Shown here: positions 43,827 through 53,176 of the stretch, piece by piece | How the letters are laid out: every line of letters starts with the position of its first letter | How positions within the stretch are numbered: position 1 is the first letter of the stretch | Source of the DNA: Mycetocola saprophilus | Lineage (GTDB): Bacteria; Actinomycetota; Actinomycetes; Actinomycetales; Microbacteriaceae | Direction: 5' to 3' | DNA: 64,000 nt | Assembly: GCF_000718085.1 (NCBI RefSeq) | Contig: NZ_JOEC01000002.1 | Span: 310,001 to 374,000 of the forward strand | The notes under the pieces: generated by a model | Seen by the model: only the letters and a program-made list of their open reading frames with translations | Told to the model about the DNA's origin: nothing | The model's database searches: none | Program-made: the position numbers and the translations under genes

Positions 43827-43836
43827 TACCCCGGGA

Positions 43837-44601
43837 CTAGCGCAGCGGCACGATCAGGGGCGGGCGGCCCGGGCGCTCGATGATTTCGACCCGCTGGCCG
43901 TAGACCTCCTCGACCCGCTCGGCGGTCAGCACCTCACTCGGGGTGCCCGAGGCCGCGATGCTTCCGCGCGAGAGCAGGGTGATCCGGTCGGCATAGGCGG
44001 CGGCAAGGTTCAGATCGTGCAGCACCACCACCACGGCATCGCCGGCGCGAGCCCGGTCGCGGGCGATGCGCAGCACGTCCTCCTGATGGCGCAGATCGAG
44101 GGCCGCGGTGGGCTCGTCCAGCAGCACAATCGGCGCGCGCTGGGCGAGCACCCGGGCCAGAGCTACACGGGCGCGCTCGCCGCCGGAGAGGTGCGGGATC
44201 GTGCGGTCCATCAGGTGAGCCACGTCGGTCTGAGCCACCGCCTCGGCGATCGCCCGCTCATCCTCGTCCTCGGCGGGGGTGCGCTGCCAGGGCGCGCGTC
44301 CCATCTCCACGATCTGCGCGGCGGTAAACGGGAAGGTGACCGTGTTGTCCTGGGTGAGGACCGCGCGCTCGCGGGCCAGCTCCTTCGGACGCCACTCGCC
44401 GAGGTTCTTCCCGTCGAGCAGCACCGCCCCGGACGCCGGGGTGCGATCGCCCGAGAGCATCGCCAGCAGCGTGGACTTCCCGGCACCGTTGGGCCCGATC
44501 AGGGCGTGCAGTTCCCCGGGAAGGACCCGCAGCGACACATCCCGCAGCACGGGCTTTCCCGAGAACGACAGCGAAACGCGCTCGGCCATCAGATCGCTCA
44601 T
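43837..44601 (-). CDS. hmuV: Haem ABC transporter ATP-binding protein
   Basis: A 254-residue ABC ATPase of the iron-chelate/haem type. It has Walker A GPNGAGKST, the signature LSGGERARVALARVL, Walker B IVLLDEPTAALD and the switch HDLNLAAAYAD. It drives import through the adjacent HmuU permease. The start was set at ATG 44601, six bases after GGGAGG and overlapping the permease stop by ATGA; the ATG at 44607 is too close to the ribosome site. Confidence 0.93.
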   Translation of the reverse strand: MSDLMAERVSLSFSGKPVLRDVSLRVLPGELHALIGPNGAGKSTLLAMLSGDRTPASGAVLLDGKNLGEWRPKELARERAVLTQDNTVTFPFTAAQIVEMGRAPWQRTPAEDEDERAIAEAVAQTDVAHLMDRTIPHLSGGERARVALARVLAQRAPIVLLDEPTAALDLRHQEDVLRIARDRARAGDAVVVVLHDLNLAAAYADRITLLSRGSIAASGTPSEVLTAERVEEVYGQRVEIIERPGRPPLIVPLR

Positions 44602-45674
44602 GCCCATCCTCCCTGCGACTTACGGGTGCGAATCAGCAGCCAGAAGAAGAACGGTCCGCCCACCAGCGAGGTGACCATGCCGATCGGCAGGTCCGCATTG
44701 GCAATCGCGGTGCGGGCAAACAGGTCGGCGAGCACCACCAGCAGCGCGCCGCCGAGCACCGAGGCCAGCAGCAGCGGCCGGTGGGCGGGGCCGATGATCA
44801 TCCGCATCAGGTGCGGGATCACCAGACCCACAAAACCGATGATGCCGGTGAAGGCCACGGCCACCGAAACCAGCACGGCGACCAGCAGGATGACGGTGAT
44901 CCGCAGCGCCTCCACGTTGACACCCAGGTGGCGGGCGCTCTTCTCGCCCAGCGCAAAGAGGTCAAGCTTGGGGGCGACGAGATAGGCGGCGATCAGGCCC
45001 ACGATCACCACCGGGAATACGGTGGCCACCTGCTTCCACAGGGCACCGTTCAGGCTGCCCAGCTGCCAGAACACGATCTGCTCGCGCGAGGACGTGTTGC
45101 CGAGGAAGGTGAGGAACCCGAGTCCGGCGGCGCAGATCGCGTTGATCGCGATGCCGGTAAGGATCAGCGTGACCACCTCGGTTTTCCCGCCCGAGCGGGA
45201 CACCATATAGACGGCAAACACGCTGATCAGTCCGCCGACAAAGGCCAGCGCGGGCACCGTCCAGTTGCCCAGGGCGGCCATCCCGGTGACAATTGCCAGG
45301 GCCGCGCCGAGTGCCGCCCCCGAGGAGATTCCGATCACGCCGGCATCGGCCAGCGGGTTGCCGAAGATCGCCTGCAACAGCAGACCCGATCCGGCCAGCG
45401 CGGCCCCCACAAGGACACCCAGCAGCAGCCGGGGCATCCGCACGGTCCAGAGCGCCGCCTCGGCACCGGGGGCCGCGGGCGGGACCGAGACGCCGAACTT
45501 GGCGATGATCAGGTTCCACACCTCGTGCGGGGCGATCGGAAACTGGCCGAGTCCCAGCGAGATAAAGATGGCGAGCACCAGCGCGATCGCCAGCCCGCCG
45601 ATCAGGGCGAGACGACGACCGGTGAGGCGATGCCCGGACAGACGGGTGCGTGCGGGGGCCTGCGCGCCACTCAT
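44598..45674 (-). CDS. hmuU: Haem ABC transporter permease (FecCD family)
   Basis: A 358-residue permease with about ten helices, of the BtuC/FecCD/HmuU family. Typical motifs are RMPRLLLGVLVGAALAGSGLLLQAIFGNPLADAGVIG and FVGLVIPHLMRMIIG. It forms the membrane channel for haem or iron-chelate import with HmuV and HmuT. Both its start and stop overlap the neighbouring genes by four bases, so the three genes are one operon. Confidence 0.94.
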   Translation of the reverse strand: MSGAQAPARTRLSGHRLTGRRLALIGGLAIALVLAIFISLGLGQFPIAPHEVWNLIIAKFGVSVPPAAPGAEAALWTVRMPRLLLGVLVGAALAGSGLLLQAIFGNPLADAGVIGISSGAALGAALAIVTGMAALGNWTVPALAFVGGLISVFAVYMVSRSGGKTEVVTLILTGIAINAICAAGLGFLTFLGNTSSREQIVFWQLGSLNGALWKQVATVFPVVIVGLIAAYLVAPKLDLFALGEKSARHLGVNVEALRITVILLVAVLVSVAVAFTGIIGFVGLVIPHLMRMIIGPAHRPLLLASVLGGALLVVLADLFARTAIANADLPIGMVTSLVGGPFFFWLLIRTRKSQGGWA

Positions 45675-46783
45675 TTGGCGGGGGTGGCGCTGGGCTCCGG
45701 CGCCGTATACAGGGCGCGGGCGAGGGACTCCACCACGGCCGCCGTGCGCGGGCCGAAGCCGAGGATCTCGGTGTCGTTCATGGTGACCACGCGGCGGTGT
45801 TCACCGGCGGGGGTCGAGGCCAGGGCGGGGATCTGCTCGAGCAGCCCGTCGATCCCGTTGACCGATTTCAGGCCGTCGGTCATCATCAGCAGCACGTCGG
45901 GCTTGGCGTTCATCAGGGCCTCGGCGGTCATCGGCTTCATGCCGCTCCAGCCGATCTCCTTGGCTACGTCCACTCCGCCGATCGCATCGATCAGCGAATC
46001 GGCGCCGGATCCCTCTCCGAAGAGGTAGTAGATGCCCGCGCCGCCGCGGGCGTAGAGGAAGATCACACGGGGACGCTTGGATTCGTCCGTGGGGGCGATC
46101 TTCTGGATGTCCGCCAGGCTGGCCTTGAGCTCCTTGTCGATGCGCTCGGTCAGCTTGGTGCCGGTCTCGGGGATGCCGAGGGCGGTGGAGACCTCGCGCA
46201 CGATGTCACCGGTGTTGGAAATGGTGCGGTCCTGGGTGATCTTGACCACCGGAATGCCCGCCTGAGCGAGCTGTTCGCGGACGGCCTTGGGGCCGAGGCT
46301 GCCGTCGGTAAGGATCACGGTCGGGGCCATCGCCAGGATCGCCTCGGCGTTCAGGGTGTGGCTGGAGCCGGTGGCCAGCGGCAGCTTCTCGGTTCCGGGG
46401 AACGAGGTGGAAGCGTCGCGTCCGATCAGGTTCTTGCCGAGGCCCAGGCCCCAGACGGTGGCCGCGAGGGTGCCGGAGATGTCGAGGGCGAGGATGCGCG
46501 AGGCATCCTTCACGGTGACCTGTGCACCGGCGTCGTCGGTCACGGTGACCGGAAGCGTGGGGGTCGGATCCTTCTCGATCGGATCGATGGCCGGGTTGGC
46601 CAGGCACGCATCGGAGACGCCGGTGATCTGGTTGGCCGGGGTGTCCAGCTTCAGCTCACTCAGCGGGGTTTGGGCGCAACCATCGTTCTCGGGCGTCGTT
46701 GCCGTTGCGCTACATGCGGTGAGCAGCAGCGCGGTCAGGGTGAGGAGTGCGGCGGTGCGCACGCTTTTTCCGCGGGGTGACAT
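45671..46783 (-). CDS. hmuT: Haem-binding lipoprotein of the ABC transporter
   Basis: A 370-residue class III periplasmic-type binding protein. The signal peptide ends in lipobox LLTAC, and the body has the pattern of HmuT/BtuF-like proteins (DISGTLAATVWGLG, LNAEAILAMAPTVILTD, GWSGMKPMTAEALMNAKPDVLLMM). It would receive haem from the divergently encoded HtaA protein, as in the Corynebacterium HtaA-HmuTUV system. It is the first gene of the operon, and an IdeR/DtxR-like box lies 31 bases upstream of its start. Confidence 0.9.
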   Translation of the reverse strand: MSPRGKSVRTAALLTLTALLLTACSATATTPENDGCAQTPLSELKLDTPANQITGVSDACLANPAIDPIEKDPTPTLPVTVTDDAGAQVTVKDASRILALDISGTLAATVWGLGLGKNLIGRDASTSFPGTEKLPLATGSSHTLNAEAILAMAPTVILTDGSLGPKAVREQLAQAGIPVVKITQDRTISNTGDIVREVSTALGIPETGTKLTERIDKELKASLADIQKIAPTDESKRPRVIFLYARGGAGIYYLFGEGSGADSLIDAIGGVDVAKEIGWSGMKPMTAEALMNAKPDVLLMMTDGLKSVNGIDGLLEQIPALASTPAGEHRRVVTMNDTEILGFGPRTAAVVESLARALYTAPEPSATPAK

Positions 46784-46813
46784 CGGGATTCTCGCTCTAC
46801 GTGGGGGATTTAA

Positions 46814-46832
46814 TGAGGTAAGGCTTTCCTCA
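46814..46832 (-). promoter_or_regulatory. IdeR/DtxR-like iron box upstream of hmuT
   Basis: TGAGGTAAGGCTTTCCTCA is a dyad matching 14 of 19 positions of the DtxR/IdeR consensus TTAGGTTAGGCTAACCTAA. Its place before hmuT predicts repression by iron. Confidence 0.75.
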
Positions 46833-46879
46833 GCTTGACAAGTGCCGTCCCGACCAGATTTACTCGTTCATAGCCTTGC

Positions 46880-46898
46880 CTTACTTAGGCTAACCTAT
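46880..46898 (+). promoter_or_regulatory. IdeR/DtxR-like iron box upstream of htaA
   Basis: CTTACTTAGGCTAACCTAT matches the right half of the DtxR/IdeR consensus exactly (TTAGGCTAACCTA) and part of the left half. It lies 70 bases before the htaA start, in the divergent promoter region. Confidence 0.75.
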
Positions 46899-46967
46899 CC
46901 GAGCTTCGAGTGGTACTTCATCTCGGGCCAGCAACGGATAGCCCCCACACCCACCACTGGAGTTTCC

Positions 46968-49900
46968 GTGTACCTCTCAGCCCTGTCCTCGCGGCTGCGG
47001 GTCTGGCTTGCCCCGATCCTGGCACTGGCGCTTGTCGCCGGTGGTCTGATCGTTGGCAGTGCCCCCGCCCAGGCCGCCACCGCCCCTTCGATTTCGGTCA
47101 CGCCGAATTCGTTCCTGGACCCGAGTGTGGCCAACACACTCACGGTCAGCGGATCCGGATTCGTCGGGGATGGGGCCGCCAACGGCGCCTACGTCCTGTT
47201 CGGCGAAAAATCTGTGTGGAGCGGCGGCAGCGCGCTGCCCTCGGACGGCTGGATCAGCCAGGCCTGGGTGCAGAAGAGTCAGATCGTGGATGGTGCCTTT
47301 ACCACCACCATCTCGGTGCCCGCGGGCAAGCTAGATCCGGCAAAGGCCTACCAGGTGGCCACCTCGGCCGCCCATGGTCTCTCGATCACCGACCGCAGCC
47401 TGGACACCTTCGCGCCAGTTTCGGTCAACCAGCCGGCCAACCCCAAGGTGACCGTCTCCAAGACCACGGGGCTGAACCCCGACGGCGACACCGTCACCGT
47501 GAAGGGCTCCGGCTTCTTCCCGACGGCGAACACCGTGGGTGCCCGTCCGCCGCTGGCGGGGAAGTTCACCGGCGCCTACGTGGTGTTTGGTAAGTTCGCC
47601 GACACCTGGCAGCCCTCGGCGAATGCGCCGGGATCTGCACGTTCGGTTTCGGCGCAGAAGTGGGCTGTGCCGGCCGAATCCATGGCAACCATCGGGGGCG
47701 CCGGGGCGGGCGCCGTCGAGATTAAGCCCGATGGCACCTTCGAGACCACGCTGAGCGTGAAGTCTGGCTACGCCAACGAGCCGGCCACCGGTAACTACGG
47801 CATCTACACCTACCCCGGCGGGGGGGCCAAGGAGTCTCTGTTCGAGACGGCGACCCCGATTAGCTTCCAGACTCCGACCCCGCAGCCCACGGTCACCGTG
47901 TCGAAGACGACCGGTCTGAACCCGGCCGGGGAGACCATCACCGTCACCGGAACCGGCTTCACCCCGACCGATAAGACGGTGGGATCGCGTCCGCCGCTGG
48001 CGGGCAAGTTCACCGGCACCTACGTGGTGTTTGGCAAGTTCGCCGACACCTGGCAGCCCTCGGCGGGAGCACCCTCGAGCGCCCGGGTATCCGGAGCGAC
48101 CAAGTGGGCGGTACCGGCCGAGTCGATGCAGGTCATCGGCGGGGCAAACGCCGGTGCGATCGAGCTCAAGCCGGACGGATCATTCTCGGCCGACATCCTG
48201 GTGAAGCCGGGCTTCGATAAGGAGCCCGCCACCGGTAACTTCGGCATCTATACCTACGCCGCGGGTGGCTCGGTTGAGGCGGCCTTCGAGACCGCAACCC
48301 CGATCACCTTCGCGGCCCCGACGGCCAACCCCAAGGTGACCGTCTCCAAGACCACCGGCCTGAACCCCGACGGTGACACCGTCACCGTGACGGGTACCGG
48401 CTTCCTCCCCACCGCCAACACCGTGGGCACCCGTCCGCCGCTGGCGGGCAAGTTCACCGGTACCTACGTGGTGTTTGGCAAGTTCGCCGACACCTGGCAG
48501 CCCTCGGCAAACGCCCCCGGCGCTTCCCGTTCGGTATCCACACAGAAGTGGGCGGTTCCGGCCGAATCCGTGGAGACCATCGGTGGGGCCGGATCCGGCG
48601 CGATCGAGCTCAAGGCCGACGGGAGCTTCGAAGCCACAGTGAGCGTGAAGTCCGGCTACGCCAACGAGCCGGCCACCGGAACCTATGGCATCTACACCTA
48701 CGGTGGCGGCGGGGCCAAGGAGCCGCTGTTCGAGACGGCGACCCCGATCACCTTCGCCCCGGTTGCGCAGCCCGCGAACCCGACCCTGACCATCACCCCG
48801 AACACCGATGTTGACCCGGCGATCACCAACACCTTCACGGTGACCGGTACCGGCTACACCGGTGCGGGTGCCGCCAACGGTGCCTACGTGCTGATCGGCG
48901 CCAAGTCCAACTGGGCTGCGGGCACGCTCGCTGGATGCCCAGGCCGCGATCACCGTCAAGTCCGTGGTGGTGCCGCCGGTCAAGCCGACGGTGACCATCA
49001 CCCCGAACACCGCGGTCGACCCCAAGGTGGCCAACACCTTCACGGTGACCGGTACCGGCTACACCGGTGCGGGTGCCGCCAACGGTGCCTACGTGCTGAT
49101 CGGCGCCAAGTCCAACTGGGCTGCGGGCAGCCTCTCGGTCACCGACCGTTCGCTGGACGCCCAGGCAGCCATCGCGCTCAAGCCGGTGGACGTCACCAAG
49201 CCCAGCCTGACCATCACCCCGAATAAGGACGTGGACCCGGCGAAGAACAACACCTTCACCGTCTCGGGTACCGGTTTTGTTGGCCCGGGTGCCGTCAACG
49301 GTGCCTACGTTCTGATCGGTTCGAAGTCCAACTGGGCCGCGGGAACCCCGCTGCCACCCCAGGGCTGGCTGGCGCAGACGTTTGTGCCTGCCGACCAGAT
49401 CAAGGACGGCGCCTTCACCGCAACCCTCGTGGTGCTGAACGGCAAGTTCGTCTCCGGCGGCGAGTACGCGGTATTCTCCTCGGCGGCCCACGAACTCTCG
49501 GAAATTGACCGTTCGTTGGATGCCCAGGCGGCCATCTCGATCAAGTCGGTGATCATCATCGACCCGACCAAGCCCTCGATCGTGGTCACCCCGAGCGCCG
49601 ATGTCAACGCCAGTGTGGACAATGTGTTCACCGTGACCGGGAACGCTTTCAGCGGCCCTGGTGCCGAAAATGGTGTGTATGTTCTACTTGGCGAGAAGGG
49701 TGCGTGGGGTGGTAACTCACCGTTGCCGCCCGACGGCTGGATCGCACAGGTCCATGTAAAACGCGAGTTGGTTGTTGGAGGCAAGTTCACCGCGACACTC
49801 AAGGTACCCGGCGGCACCCTGAACTCGGCCAAGACCTATGAGGTGGCTACTTCCGCAGCCCACGGCCTGTCGGCCACCGACCGTAGCCTGGACGCCTTCG

Positions 49901-51543
49901 CGACCATCGCGATGCGCTCGGGAACCGGCAACGGCGGCGTCGAGCCGACCAAGCCCCCGGTGGATCAGCCCGCCGTCACCAACCCGGTGGCATCCATCAC
50001 CGGTGGATCGCTGCGCTGGTCGATCAAGAACCAGTTCTCCGACTACGTGCAGGGACCGATCGCCAAGGGCTCGGTGAGCACCGTCGGCGGCGCCACCCGC
50101 GCAAACGGGGCGTTCCAGTTCGGCCAGGCCGCGGTGAGCGACTTCAACCGCACGACCGGAACCGGCAGCGTCAGCTACTCCGGCGGTGTCCGCTTCTACG
50201 GCCACGGCGGCGTGCTGGACTACACCCTGTCCAACCCGACCATTCAGGTCCTGTCGCCCACCAGCGCGACCCTGACCGCGAGCCTGAACGGCAACCGGAT
50301 CGTCTTTGGCACCCTGAACCTCGGCGCGGCCACCCGCACCGAGAACGGTGCGGCCACCACCTGGAGCGGCGTGCCCGTTCAGGTGAGTGCCGCCGGCGGC
50401 GAGCTCTTCCAGGGCCGCTACCCGAGCGCCGACCCGCTGACCTTCACGATCGGTTCGCCGGCCGCCGCCCCGCTGGGTGTCTCCGGTACCGTCCTGTCGG
50501 TCTCGGCCAAGGATAAGAAGACCACCCTGCCCATCCCGGCCACCCCGCCGGCGACCACCGGCCTGAACATCACCGAGACCGAGCTGGCCAAGCTCGGCAC
50601 CGGCGAGAGCGCAACCGTGACCGCCTCGGGCTTCCAGCCCGGCGAGAAGGACATCCGCGTAGTGGTCTACTCGACCCCGATCCTGCTCGGCACCATCGCC
50701 GCCGACGCAAACGGTAACGCCAGCTGGACCGGTGCGCTGCCCGCAACCCTCGAGGCCGGCGAGCACACGCTGACCTTCCAGGGCTCGGTCAACCGCGGCG
50801 TGGTGTTCACGCTCGCCGAGCGTGCCCTCGCCGAGGGCTGCGCGGTCGAGGGTGCCACCCTCAACTGGGGCTTCAAGGCGTCGTTCCTGAACTACATCGA
50901 GGGCATCGCCCGCGGTGAGTACACCGCCGCCGACGGTGCCACCTTCACCTACCCGGAGTTCGCGTTCACCGCGGGCACCGGATCGGTGGATGGCGAGAAG
51001 CAGCGCGGACTGGTCACCTTTGCCGGCACGATGCACTTCACCGGACACCAGGGCGTCCTGGACACCACCCTCGCCAACCCGCAGATCGAGCTGGTGGATG
51101 ACAAGACCGCCTATGTGCTGCTGGATGTTCACGGCACCACCCAGGATGGTCAGGCCATCGATCAGAAGCAGGTGCGATTCGCCCAGCTGGATCTGAGCAA
51201 GACCCCGCTGACCCGCGGCGCAACCGGGCTGAACGGCGACAAGGTCCCCGCGACCCTGACCGCCGAGGGTGCCGCGGCGTTTGGAACCTACCCGGCCGGT
51301 GAGGCGCTGGACGCCGTCACCTTCAGCATCCCGCTGGGCGCCGACTGCGGCGTCAAGGTTGAGGCGAAGCCCGAGGTGGCTAAGCCGGTGGCTGCCAAGC
51401 CGGCCGTCACGACCGCCGAGGCTCCGGCCGACAACTCCTGGATCTTCTGGACCGCGGGCGGCCTGCTCGCCCTGATCGTGATCGCCACCGCGAGCACCAT
51501 CGTTGTGGTCCGTCGTCGCCGCCTGGCCGAGGCCGGCGAGTAG
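46968..51543 (+). pseudogene. htaA: HtaA-type haem-binding surface protein, reading frame broken at about 48924
   Basis: A large surface protein normally about 1,525 residues. GTG 46968 follows TGGAG, and the signal peptide ends near SAPAQAATAP. The first part has repeats with VTVSKTTGLNPDGDTVTV, RPPLAGKFTG and VVFGKFADTWQPS, three copies of about 150 residues, plus shorter modules TFTVTGTGYTGAGAANGAYV. The C-terminal third has two HtaA domains (LRWSIKNQFSDYV...FYGHGGVLDYTLSNP and LNWGFKASFLNYI...FTGHQGVLDTTLANP), which bind haem, then a membrane helix and RRRR tail. The frame shifts at about 48924 where one module lacks 17 bases relative to the next copy; as given, translation ends at 49226 after 752 residues and the HtaA domains are lost. 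A collapsed-repeat assembly error is a real alternative. It is divergent from hmuTUV. Confidence 0.85.
48826..49129 (+). repeat. 99-bp perfect direct repeat within htaA
   Basis: 48826-48924 and 49031-49129 are identical. The frameshift occurs exactly at the end of the first copy, and both copies lack the 50-residue middle (PQGWLAQTFVPADQI type) that the next module has. Confidence 0.85.
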
Positions 51544-51556
51544 CCAGAACCATACC

Positions 51557-51599
51557 CCGCGGCCCGGATCTCCTCAGAGGATCCGGGCCGCGGTTTTTT
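51557..51599 (+). terminator. Terminator of htaA
   Basis: A 14-bp perfect stem (51557-51570 with 51580-51593) is followed by TTTTTT. Confidence 0.93.
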
Positions 51600-51651
51600 G
51601 TGCGGATTCTCCCGATTCGTCAGGCATCGATCAATAGGGGAGAATAGGGGT

Positions 51652-52035
51652 ATGACCGAGTCTCCGGAGCCCCAGTCCGACCCGCTGCAGGAGGAACGTA
51701 CCCGCACCACCGTCCGCGTGCGCCGCTCCCCGAAGTACTTCACATTCATTGTGATTGGCGGGGTTGTGGGCATCGTTGCCGCGATGATCCTCACCTTCTC
51801 GTTCCCCAAAAATGAGGACTTTAGCCAGGGGCAGATCTTCGGATTCCTGGCGCTGGTCTGCGTGGTTGTGGGGATCGCGATTTTTGGGAGTTTGGCCATC
51901 CTTTTGGATCGACTGGTTGGACGCAAAGAACACGTCATCGATGCGGATAAGCTATACGTGCACCCCGTGGAAGAGCCCCAAGATCTCCACGAGCCGGTGG
52001 CTCCGACTACGACCGAGGGTACCGACCAAAAATGA
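51652..52035 (+). CDS. Small membrane protein upstream of purM
   Basis: A 127-residue protein with a charged N-terminus, two hydrophobic helices (about residues 29-50 and 62-86) and an acidic, Pro/Thr-rich C-terminal tail. I recognise it as a conserved-looking actinobacterial membrane protein of unknown function, not a named family. ATG 51652 has GGGGAG nine bases upstream. Its stop overlaps the purM start by ATGA, so it is co-transcribed and coupled with purM and purF. Confidence 0.7.
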   Translation: MTESPEPQSDPLQEERTRTTVRVRRSPKYFTFIVIGGVVGIVAAMILTFSFPKNEDFSQGQIFGFLALVCVVVGIAIFGSLAILLDRLVGRKEHVIDADKLYVHPVEEPQDLHEPVAPTTTEGTDQK

Positions 52036-53141
52036 CCTCTGCCTCCGCCTCCTACCGTGACGCCGGCGTGGATACCGCCGCCGGAGACCTCGCGGTTTCG
52101 CTGATGAAACAGGCGGTTTCCGCCACGCACGGACCGGAGGTGCTGGGAGGTTTTGGCGGCTTCGCCGGTCTGTTTGATGCGTCCGCCCTGCTGGGCTACC
52201 GTCGCCCGCTGCTGGCCAGCTCGACCGACGGCGTGGGCACGAAGGTGGCCATCGCCCAGGCGCTGGACAAGCACGACACCATCGGCCAGGACCTGGTTGG
52301 CATGGTGGTGGATGACATCGTCGTGGTGGGGGCCAAGCCCCTGTTCATGACCGACTACATTGCCTGCGGCAAGGTGGTTCCCGCCCGCATTGCCGACATC
52401 GTTGCCGGCATTGCCCGTGCATGCTCGGCCACCGGCACCGCTCTGGTGGGCGGCGAGACCGCCGAACACCCGGGTCTGCTGGGTGTGGATGACTACGACG
52501 TCGCCGGTGCCGCCAGCGGCGTGGTCGAGGCCGACCGCGTGCTCGGAGCCGAGCGCGTGCGGGACGGCGACGTGGTCCTGGCGCTGGAATCCTCCGGGAT
52601 CCACTCCAACGGTTTTTCCCTGGTCCGGCACATCCTCGCCGGCGCGGATATTCGCTACACCGATCACAGCGCCGAACTCGGTGCCAGCTTCGGTGAGGCA
52701 CTGCTTGAGCCCACCCGGCTCTACACCACCCCGCTGTTGAACCTGCTCGGCGATGAGCGTTTCGACGGTGCCATCCACTCCCTCTCGCACGTCACCGGTG
52801 GCGGTATCGCCGCCAACCTGGCCCGCGTGCTGCCGCTGGGTTCCTGGGTCGAGGTGGAGCGTTCCACCTGGTCGCCCGCCCCGGTCTTCCGGGTCCTCTC
52901 GGACATCGCCGGCACCAGCCTGGAAAGCGCCGAGGGCACCTGGAACCTCGGCATCGGATTCTTCGCGGTGGTTTCCGCGGAGGTTGCCGATGCGGTCACC
53001 GCGGAACTCACCGCCGGTGGAATTCCGACCTGGGCCGTGGGAACCGTGCACACCTCTGCGCGCGACTTCACCGGCTTCGAGCAGGGTGCCAAGGGTGTGG
53101 ACGGCGGCGCCGTGCGACTCATCGGTCACTACGCAAACTAG
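52032..53141 (+). CDS. purM: Phosphoribosylformylglycinamidine cyclo-ligase PurM
   Basis: AIR synthetase, 369 residues, which closes the imidazole ring from FGAM with ATP. Family signatures are ASTDGVGTKVAIA, MVVDDIVVVGAKPLFMTDYIA, GGETAEHPG and ESSGIHSNGFSLVR. It lies directly upstream of purF (35 bases apart), and the pair forms an operon with the small membrane protein. Its C-terminus is full length. Confidence 0.97.
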   Translation: MTSASASYRDAGVDTAAGDLAVSLMKQAVSATHGPEVLGGFGGFAGLFDASALLGYRRPLLASSTDGVGTKVAIAQALDKHDTIGQDLVGMVVDDIVVVGAKPLFMTDYIACGKVVPARIADIVAGIARACSATGTALVGGETAEHPGLLGVDDYDVAGAASGVVEADRVLGAERVRDGDVVLALESSGIHSNGFSLVRHILAGADIRYTDHSAELGASFGEALLEPTRLYTTPLLNLLGDERFDGAIHSLSHVTGGGIAANLARVLPLGSWVEVERSTWSPAPVFRVLSDIAGTSLESAEGTWNLGIGFFAVVSAEVADAVTAELTAGGIPTWAVGTVHTSARDFTGFEQGAKGVDGGAVRLIGHYAN

Positions 53142-53176
53142 AACCCCTCACACCCCGAAGAGAGCCTTTAAAACCC

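Noticed and set aside
46842..46967. Start of htaA at ATG 46842
   Set aside because: This would translate the IdeR box and promoter; GTG 46968 has a ribosome site and begins directly before the signal peptide.
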